The notes beneath the pieces were generated by a model. The model was not told the origin of the DNA. It made no database searches and worked only from the letters and a program-made list of their open reading frames with translations. The translations under genes and the position numbers were made by a program. This document shows positions 4,671 through 8,851 of a DNA stretch of 8,851 nt, piece after piece (the first letter of the stretch is position 1; every line of letters starts with the position of its first letter). Source of the stretch: Candidatus Micrarchaeota archaeon RBG_16_49_10 (GTDB taxonomy: Archaea > Aenigmatarchaeota > Aenigmatarchaeia > CG10238-14); NCBI GenBank assembly GCA_001784635.1, contig MFRS01000009.1, forward strand, positions 370 through 9,220, written 5' to 3'.

Positions 4671-5411
4671 ATGAAGTTCATCAAGAACAAACCCGCCCTT
4701 CTATTGGAGGACATAAGCGCAGTCGCCATCACAGACCTGCACATAGGCCTGGAGTACGACCTCTACAGGTCGGGTGTGAGGATACCGCAGCAGACTGAGA
4801 GGCTGAAGGCCGAGATAAAAAAAATTGTCAAAAAGGCGAAGGCCGAGAGGCTGTTGGTATTGGGCGACATAAAGCACATAGTCCCGGGGACGAGCTTCCA
4901 GGAGAGGAGGGAGATACCTGAGTTCTTCCAGGATCTGGTCGGGATTGCGGAGATACATGTGACTCCAGGAAATCATGATTCCAACATACAGGAAATGCTT
5001 CCGCCCGAGGTCATACTCCATCAATCGGAGGGCTTCCTGATGGGCAAGTACTACTTCAGCCACGGCCACACATGGCCATCGAAGGACTTGATTAAGGCCG
5101 ACACCTTCATCACCGGTCACACCCACCCCACCGTTGAGTTCAAGGACAGCTTAGGGTACAGGATCACCAAACCCGTCTTCCTGAAGGGCTTCCTAGAAGG
5201 TAAAAAGGTAAAGGAGAGATACGGTGTGGGGAAGAGGATAGGCATTGTCGTACTTCCGCCCTTCAACGGCCTCTTCAGCGGCTCCCCGATAAACGGCGAT
5301 GGCGAGGACATCCTCCTCGGCCCGATATTCAGGAACAGGGTTGTGGACATCAAGGAGTGCGAGGCCTACCTGCTGGACGGGACGTTCCTGGGGAAAGTGA
5401 AGGACATTTAG
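4671..5411 (+). CDS. SbcD-related archaeal metallophosphoesterase
   Basis: A 246-residue calcineurin-like phosphoesterase with the full set of metal ligands: DLH (22-24), GDxKH (65-69), GNHD (100-103), HGH (131-133) and GHTHP (149-153). The compact size, the DLHIGLE start and the GDIKH motif match the archaeal SbcD-related phosphoesterases, a family related to the nuclease core of Mre11/SbcD but lacking its capping domain. It should be a two-metal phosphodiesterase or phosphatase in the cytosol. The true substrate is not established. The C-terminal third (LPPFNGLFSGSPIN...) is also typical of the family. It is divergent from the 207-residue orphan and shares the neighbourhood with herA, so a DNA-processing role is a fair guess. 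Its stop overlaps the stop of the convergent gene by four bases (TTAG). Confidence 0.92.
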   Translation: MKFIKNKPALLLEDISAVAITDLHIGLEYDLYRSGVRIPQQTERLKAEIKKIVKKAKAERLLVLGDIKHIVPGTSFQERREIPEFFQDLVGIAEIHVTPGNHDSNIQEMLPPEVILHQSEGFLMGKYYFSHGHTWPSKDLIKADTFITGHTHPTVEFKDSLGYRITKPVFLKGFLEGKKVKERYGVGKRIGIVVLPPFNGLFSGSPINGDGEDILLGPIFRNRVVDIKECEAYLLDGTFLGKVKDI

Positions 5412-5641
5412 CCTTTGGACACTCGTTCTTTCAGTGAAGGGAAGCCGTCGATGTTCTTTATTTCGTAAATCTCTATCAACTTCCTCCTGCCCTCGCTTGT
5501 CTTCGCCAGCTCCTTGTACACCCTTCTATGGTTTTGGAAGATGGAGTTGATGAAATCAGTGTGGATTTTTCTCCACTTTTCCGGATTGTTCCTCACGAAT
5601 TCGGCCCATCTCTCTATCTGGTCTAGGTGCGTCTCCCTCAT
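5408..5641 (-). CDS. Small helical archaeal protein of unknown function, 77 residues
   Basis: A charged, helical protein: ERWAEFVRNNPEKWRKIHTDFINSIFQNHRRVYKELAKT is followed by EGRRKLIEIYEIKNIDGFPSL. It has no signal or membrane segment. The WAxFVxxNPxKWxxxHTxFI pattern and the IYxIKNxxGxP ending resemble small conserved proteins I associate with DPANN and related archaea, but I cannot name a family with certainty. The start is ATG 5641, preceded at one base by GAGGT, an unusually close Shine-Dalgarno sequence. It lies 48 bases after the DUF5661-like gene on the same strand and probably shares its promoter. The 3' end overlaps the phosphoesterase gene by four bases. Confidence 0.75.
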   Translation of the reverse strand: MRETHLDQIERWAEFVRNNPEKWRKIHTDFINSIFQNHRRVYKELAKTSEGRRKLIEIYEIKNIDGFPSLKERVSKG

Positions 5642-5689
5642 AACCTCAATTCCCTTATCAGCCTTTTGATTTTTTCTATCTCCCTTTCG

Positions 5690-5953
5690 TCAATTCTTAA
5701 TTCCGTGGAATTTTTTCGCTTCCTCTTCCATCTTGTCAAGCCTGGTGTAGTAGTCGGGGAATTCATTCAAGTGCGCCAGGGCGATCTTGCCGGTCAATAC
5801 AGGGTCGTTGTTCGTCACGTTCGTCTTCGGGTCCCTCCTCCCGTGCTCCAACTCGACGTTCATGCCGTCCCTGAACTGCTCCGCATCGAACTTGTCCCAT
5901 CTCACGCCCAGCTTCTCGCCAACCCCCTTGGCTTCCTTCAGGCTGAAAACCAT
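5690..5953 (-). CDS. DUF5661-like protein, 87 residues
   Basis: The protein matches the pattern of DUF5661: FSLKEAKGVGEKLGV (3-17), an aromatic DKFDAEQFRDGMNVELEHG core, then TNVTNNDPVLTGKIALAHL and EFPDYYTRLDKMEEE. Family members are small soluble proteins of about this length found in bacteria and archaea, and their function is unknown. The conserved His (ELEHG, AHL) and acidic residues could bind metal, which is inference. ATG 5953 is chosen over longer in-frame starts up to 6109 because AGGTGAT lies three bases upstream (5957-5963) and a TATA box at 5984-5992 would start RNA near 5962. The extra upstream residues are Lys/Arg/Phe-rich and overlap the promoter of the divergent gene. It is probably transcribed together with the 77-residue gene. 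Confidence 0.85.
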   Translation of the reverse strand: MVFSLKEAKGVGEKLGVRWDKFDAEQFRDGMNVELEHGRRDPKTNVTNNDPVLTGKIALAHLNEFPDYYTRLDKMEEEAKKFHGIKN

Positions 5954-5956
5954 CCA

Positions 5957-5992
5957 ATCACCTGGAATAGATTGGCTGCTCAAGAATAAAAG
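5957..5992 (-). promoter_or_regulatory. Promoter and Shine-Dalgarno site of the DUF5661-like gene
   Basis: On the minus strand, TTTTATTC (5984-5992) preceded by AGAAATC is a TATA-like box with RNA expected near 5962. AGGTGAT at 5957-5963, complementary to the end of archaeal 16S rRNA, is three bases before the ATG at 5953. The Shine-Dalgarno sequence would sit at the very 5' end of the RNA. Confidence 0.5.
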
Positions 5993-6037
5993 ATTTCTCG
6001 GACGGTTTTTCAAACTTCTCTTTGATAGAAAAGGGAG

Positions 6038-6047
6038 GAAATTTAAG
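6038..6047 (+). promoter_or_regulatory. TATA box of the 135-residue orphan gene
   Basis: The bases GGAAATTTAAG place a TATA-like core (AAATTTAAG) centred about 26 bases before the ATG at 6069, so RNA would start at the A of the start codon. It is the same core sequence as the box in front of the KaiC-like gene. No Shine-Dalgarno sequence is present. Confidence 0.55.
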
Positions 6048-6068
6048 GTTATTTTGCCAATTGGATTT

Positions 6069-6476
6069 ATGTTGAATAGATTTAGAGCAAATAGGTATCG
6101 TGCTACCAACGAAAGACCAGATCCAATTCAGCAATCTCAAATAACAACGGGAGCATTTTTCATGATACCTCTTGTACTTACGCATGAAATGTCAAGTGTA
6201 TTTTCGCAACATGGTTTATCATACGATGAAGGTAATGGCGTTGTTTATAGATCAGGATCTTCTTTATACGGCAATGTTAATGATGTAATGGGTGGACAAG
6301 ACATCGAAATTGCCACAGTTGGCGGGGAAAGTTGGAATTATTTAAAAATCGGAGAAGAATGCCGAGGCGGACCTGCTAGGCGAAGCTTATCATTATCATT
6401 ATCTCAACTTTGGGCAACTCAAGTTCCTGAAATCCCATCAAAAGCTTCATCAAGCGGGCCTTCTGTTAGCGCTTAG
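6069..6476 (+). CDS. AT-rich orphan protein of unknown function, 135 residues
   Basis: The protein starts MLNRFRANRYRATNERPD. It has a moderately hydrophobic stretch ITTGAFFMIPLVLTHEMSSVF (25-45), a Gly/Tyr-rich middle (DEGNGVVYRSGSSLYGNVND) and a Ser/Leu tail, SLSLSLSQLW, made by a TTATCA triplet-pair repeat at 6387-6403. It ends in a Ser/Pro-rich segment. No family or catalytic motif is recognised. GC in sampled lines is 35-40%, the lowest of any coding stretch here and far below the adjoining aIF5B gene (about 67% in a sampled line). The frame is open upstream to 5787, but that part is antisense to the DUF5661-like gene. The TATA box at 6039-6047 points to ATG 6069. The stop overlaps the aIF5B stop by three bases on the opposite strand. 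A recently gained gene is plausible. Confidence 0.65.
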   Translation: MLNRFRANRYRATNERPDPIQQSQITTGAFFMIPLVLTHEMSSVFSQHGLSYDEGNGVVYRSGSSLYGNVNDVMGGQDIEIATVGGESWNYLKIGEECRGGPARRSLSLSLSQLWATQVPEIPSKASSSGPSVSA

Positions 6477-8200
6477 ACAAGCCCCCAATCCCTCAGCAGC
6501 TGCTTCTCGCTCTCGCTCAGCTTCTCGTAGACATCCTTCAAGCCCTTGAGTGTGTACTTGGTAATCACAGAAACGAGCACATTCCCCTCGCTCACTTGCC
6601 TCCCCACGGTCGGCTCGCCCATGGAGACGGCAACCTTGTCCCCCCTCTTGGCGGAGTCTATGTTCTTCCCGTCCTTCTGTATCTGGTCCACCTTGCCGAC
6701 GTCCTTCCCGCCCTCCAGCATCATTGGGGCCCCCTGCTTCAGCAAGCCCTCCAGGACATCCACCCCGAAGACGGCGGGCTTGGCGTTCCTGAAGACGAAG
6801 CCTGGTATGATCCTTATCTTGCACGGCCTCACCAGCGCGCCGAGCTTCTCCTGCTTCCTCCTCTCGAAGGCCTCGTCATGCCAATCACTGTACTCCTCCA
6901 GCAGGCGGTAGATGATGTTGTTGAGGAAGATCTTCACCTTCAAATCCCTCGCCAGCTCCTCGCTCTCGCTCAGTACTGAGACGTTGAAGCCCAGCACAAC
7001 CCGCCTGAGGTCCTCCTTCCCGGTGTCGCCGTCTATCACGTCCTGCTTCACTATGACGCCTATCCCGGCCTTCTTTATCGGTATCCCCTTGTCGGTGAAT
7101 ATCTTTATCATCGCCTCCAGGCTCCCCAGTGTGTCGGCCTTGATTATGACGCCTTCAATCTCCCTCTTGAACTGGACCTCCTCCAGATCCTTCTGCACAT
7201 CCCTCATGCACGCCTCCACGTCCCTTTCATCCGACACGCAGATGACAGGGCTGCCGGCAATCACCCCTTCAAGGTTAGGCGCGGCTATCTTTATCCCTGC
7301 TGCGGCATGGACCTCATCCACGCTGTCGAACTTCTTCTCCACCCTAAGCTCCCTAAGGGCCGGCGGCCTGAGCAGTGCTTTGACCTTCGTCCTCAAAGGC
7401 TCCCTTCCGCCTATTATAAGGAAGTCCCCCACCTTCGCAGACCCGTCGTAGAGTATGACATCAACGGTCGTCCCGAACCCCTTCACGTCCTTAACCTCCA
7501 GCACAGAGCCCCTGGCCTTATCGGAAAGCGTAAGCTTGTCCTTCAGGAACTGCTGGGACAGGCCGGCAAGCATCATCAGCAGCTCAGGCACGCCTTCGCC
7601 AGTCTTCCCAGAGCAGGGGACTATCGCAATCTCCTTCGTGAAGTCGGTTATCCTGTCGAACCTCTCGGCGTTGAAGCCCCTCTCGGAGAGCTGCGCGACG
7701 AGGGTGTAAAGCTTATCCTCAAGCTCGCCCTTTATCCTGTCGTTCTGGACGGCGAAGCTGTCGATGAAGCACGCATTCTTCTTCGGGTACCACCCCGGCA
7801 GGAGGTCGACCTTGGTAGCGGCCACAATGAAGGGGGTCTTGAACTGCTTAAGGTACTGCAGGCTCTCCTCGGTCTGCGGCTGGAAGCCCTTGGTGATGTC
7901 AATCAGGAGTATGGCCAAATCAGCTATCGAGCCCCCCCTCTTCCTCAGGGTGGTGAAGCTCTCATGGCCTGGCGTGTCTATGAAGAGCAGGCCGGGTATC
8001 TCCATGCTTATATTCAGCTTCTGAAGAAGCCCGCCGCAGAAATCCTTGACCACATCGATAGGTATGAAAGAGGCCCCAATGTGCTGCGTAATACCTCCTG
8101 GCTCCCCTATTTGGACGGTGGTGCCTCTAATCGAATCTAGAAGCGTTGTTTTTCCGTGATCAACATGACCCAGAATAGCCACGATTGGCTGCCTTATCAT
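6473..8200 (-). CDS. infB: Archaeal translation initiation factor aIF5B (IF2 homologue)
   Basis: A 575-residue GTPase that promotes ribosomal subunit joining and places the initiator tRNA. The G domain shows G1 GHVDHGKT (11-18), the switch text GGITQHIGA (35-43), G3 DTPGHE (75-80), G4 TKVD (129-132) and G5 PCSGKTG (195-201). Domain II follows (VLEVKDVKGFGTTVDVILYDG), then a domain III region with IKADTLGSLEAM, and a C-terminal barrel with KIRIIPGFVFRNAKPAVFGV ahead of the terminal helices. The length is typical for aIF5B without the long eukaryotic N-terminal extension. Two G-motif residues differ from the usual text: Thr for Asn in NKxD, and Gly for Ala in SAK. The start is ATG 8200 with GGGGAG six bases upstream. 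It lies downstream of, and on the same strand as, the membrane protein gene. Confidence 0.97.
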   Translation of the reverse strand: MIRQPIVAILGHVDHGKTTLLDSIRGTTVQIGEPGGITQHIGASFIPIDVVKDFCGGLLQKLNISMEIPGLLFIDTPGHESFTTLRKRGGSIADLAILLIDITKGFQPQTEESLQYLKQFKTPFIVAATKVDLLPGWYPKKNACFIDSFAVQNDRIKGELEDKLYTLVAQLSERGFNAERFDRITDFTKEIAIVPCSGKTGEGVPELLMMLAGLSQQFLKDKLTLSDKARGSVLEVKDVKGFGTTVDVILYDGSAKVGDFLIIGGREPLRTKVKALLRPPALRELRVEKKFDSVDEVHAAAGIKIAAPNLEGVIAGSPVICVSDERDVEACMRDVQKDLEEVQFKREIEGVIIKADTLGSLEAMIKIFTDKGIPIKKAGIGVIVKQDVIDGDTGKEDLRRVVLGFNVSVLSESEELARDLKVKIFLNNIIYRLLEEYSDWHDEAFERRKQEKLGALVRPCKIRIIPGFVFRNAKPAVFGVDVLEGLLKQGAPMMLEGGKDVGKVDQIQKDGKNIDSAKRGDKVAVSMGEPTVGRQVSEGNVLVSVITKYTLKGLKDVYEKLSESEKQLLRDWGLV

Positions 8201-8206
8201 AGCAAT

Positions 8207-8262
8207 CTCCCCTTAAAGAAATGCAGTTTAATCAGTAAATCTTTATGCCTATTTAAATCTTT
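8207..8262 (-). promoter_or_regulatory. Promoter and Shine-Dalgarno site of the aIF5B gene
   Basis: On the minus strand, CAAAGATTTAAATAGG (8247-8262) combines a BRE-like CAAAG with the TATA box TTTAAATA, predicting RNA from about 8228. GGGGAG at 8207-8212 is the Shine-Dalgarno sequence. The TATA box is made of the last sense codons and the TAG stop of the upstream membrane protein gene (R-F-K-stop). Confidence 0.6.
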
Positions 8263-8851
8263 GCGCAACCTCGCCCAGCTGCGGAAACCCGCCGTTGACG
8301 CCCCCATATATTATTGCAATCAGCAGGAACAGCAGCAGCGCCTGAAGGAAATAAGCCAAAACTGGGTACTCGTAGATGTTCCTGCCTTTCCTGAAGAGCT
8401 TGAACAGGAAATACCCGAAGAGCAATAGGGCGGCCGGCGCGACAGCGTAAATCACGTCGCCTTCCAAGGCCATCACAAAGGTAAGCAGGGAATAAACCAG
8501 TGCAGCTAGATGGAGGGCAACTTTCTCTTTCCCGTTTAAGTCAACCACCATCGCGTTCCTCATCTGCGTGTGCATTGCAGCCGCCGCCATCATCAAAACC
8601 CCGACGTTCAGGAAAAGGTTCCCGAAAAACGGAGTGAATAGGTAGCCCGACCCAGCTACAAGAAGCAGGGCCGAGCCTTGGGAATACACCACAGCGGCAA
8701 TCAGGAAGAACAGGATGAAGCCCCCCCTTGTGGTCATGTATTCCGCCCCCTCACTTTCCACCTCTTTGCAGATTGCGAAGAACGAAAGGGCCATCGCAAA
8801 GGGCATGAGGAACTGCAGGATGTCATCAATATCAATGCCAGTAAAAGGGAA
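8249..8851 (-). CDS. Multi-pass membrane protein, 5' end beyond the window
   Basis: The frame is open to the window edge: fifteen further codons (FPFTGIDIDDILQFL) precede the Met at 8806 without a stop, and that Met lies inside a hydrophobic segment. The true start is therefore probably outside, and at least 200 residues are visible. About six membrane segments can be seen: DILQFLMPFAMALSFFAI, GFILFFLIAAVVYSQ, SALLLVAGSGYLF, LNVGVLMMAAAAM, VALHLAALVYSLLTFVMAL, VIYAVAPAALLLFGYFLF and PVLAYFLQALLLFLLIAII, some of which may pair. A basic loop (KLFRKGRN) lies before the last segment. There is no conserved catalytic motif, and the family is not recognised. It lies upstream of the aIF5B gene with 48 bases between the stop and that start. 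Confidence 0.8.
   Translation of the reverse strand, partial: FPFTGIDIDDILQFLMPFAMALSFFAICKEVESEGAEYMTTRGGFILFFLIAAVVYSQGSALLLVAGSGYLFTPFFGNLFLNVGVLMMAAAAMHTQMRNAMVVDLNGKEKVALHLAALVYSLLTFVMALEGDVIYAVAPAALLLFGYFLFKLFRKGRNIYEYPVLAYFLQALLLFLLIAIIYGGVNGGFPQLGEVAQRFK

Noticed and set aside
5954..6109. Longer N-terminus for the DUF5661-like protein
   Set aside because: The extra residues are Lys/Phe-rich, overlap the promoter of the divergent gene and lie upstream of a good Shine-Dalgarno sequence at 5957-5963.
7307..8140. Plus-strand open frame of 277 residues opposite aIF5B
   Set aside because: Antisense shadow of aIF5B caused by strong codon bias. The opposite strand is an unambiguous GTPase.
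1..8851. tRNA, rRNA, CRISPR array or insertion sequence
   Set aside because: I found no T-loop-like GGTTCGAATCC, no regularly spaced repeats, no transposase text and no terminal inverted repeats. A covariance-model search would be needed to exclude a weak tRNA.

Overview
The window looks like archaeal chromosome. It carries archaeal initiation factor aIF5B, a HerA-type DNA helicase, a solo KaiC/RadA-type ATPase, an SbcD-related phosphoesterase and a pilin-like protein with a class III signal peptide (KRKG|QAAMEYL). Most genes are preceded by a TATA-like box about 25 bases before a leaderless or short-leader start. The pilin signal (QAAMEYLMTYGWAIL) and the tight packing are most like DPANN archaea with moderate to high GC, such as the Micrarchaeota, Diapherotrites or Aenigmarchaeota. 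That placement is inference, not proof.

Layout. 1-70: intergenic, with a possible leaderless gene leaving the window on the minus strand. 71-748 (-): KaiC-like ATPase whose usual catalytic Glu pair is Gln-Gln. 853-1053 (-): a very small winged-helix protein, divergent from the pilin gene. 1128-1214 (+): a possible micro-ORF. 1290-1667 (+): class III signal peptide pilin with a T-rich terminator. 1764-2161 (+): an orphan gene apparently broken by a one-base frameshift. 2170-2379 (+): a second small orphan under an identical 15-base promoter element. 2372-3879 (-): herA, split into two frames by a one-base loss near 3460-3466. 3928-4551 (-): an AT-rich orphan. 4671-5411 (+): SbcD-related metallophosphoesterase. 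5408-5641 and 5690-5953 (-): two small proteins, the second like DUF5661. 6069-6476 (+): another AT-rich orphan. 6473-8200 (-): aIF5B. 8249-8851 (-): a multi-pass membrane protein, cut by the window edge.

How it works together. There is no single obvious operon. Conserved GC-rich housekeeping genes (replication/repair ATPases, translation initiation, phosphoesterase) alternate with short AT-rich genes of unknown function that sit in the gaps between them. Most of the unknown genes have their own promoter. Convergent pairs overlap at their stop codons by 4 to 8 bases. herA and the SbcD-related phosphoesterase lie on either side of one orphan, which hints at DNA-end processing, but no nurA or rad50 is visible. 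The main points for follow-up are the KaiC-like protein without its catalytic Glu pair, the two independent one-base frameshifts, the twin promoter cassette and the AT-rich orphans.
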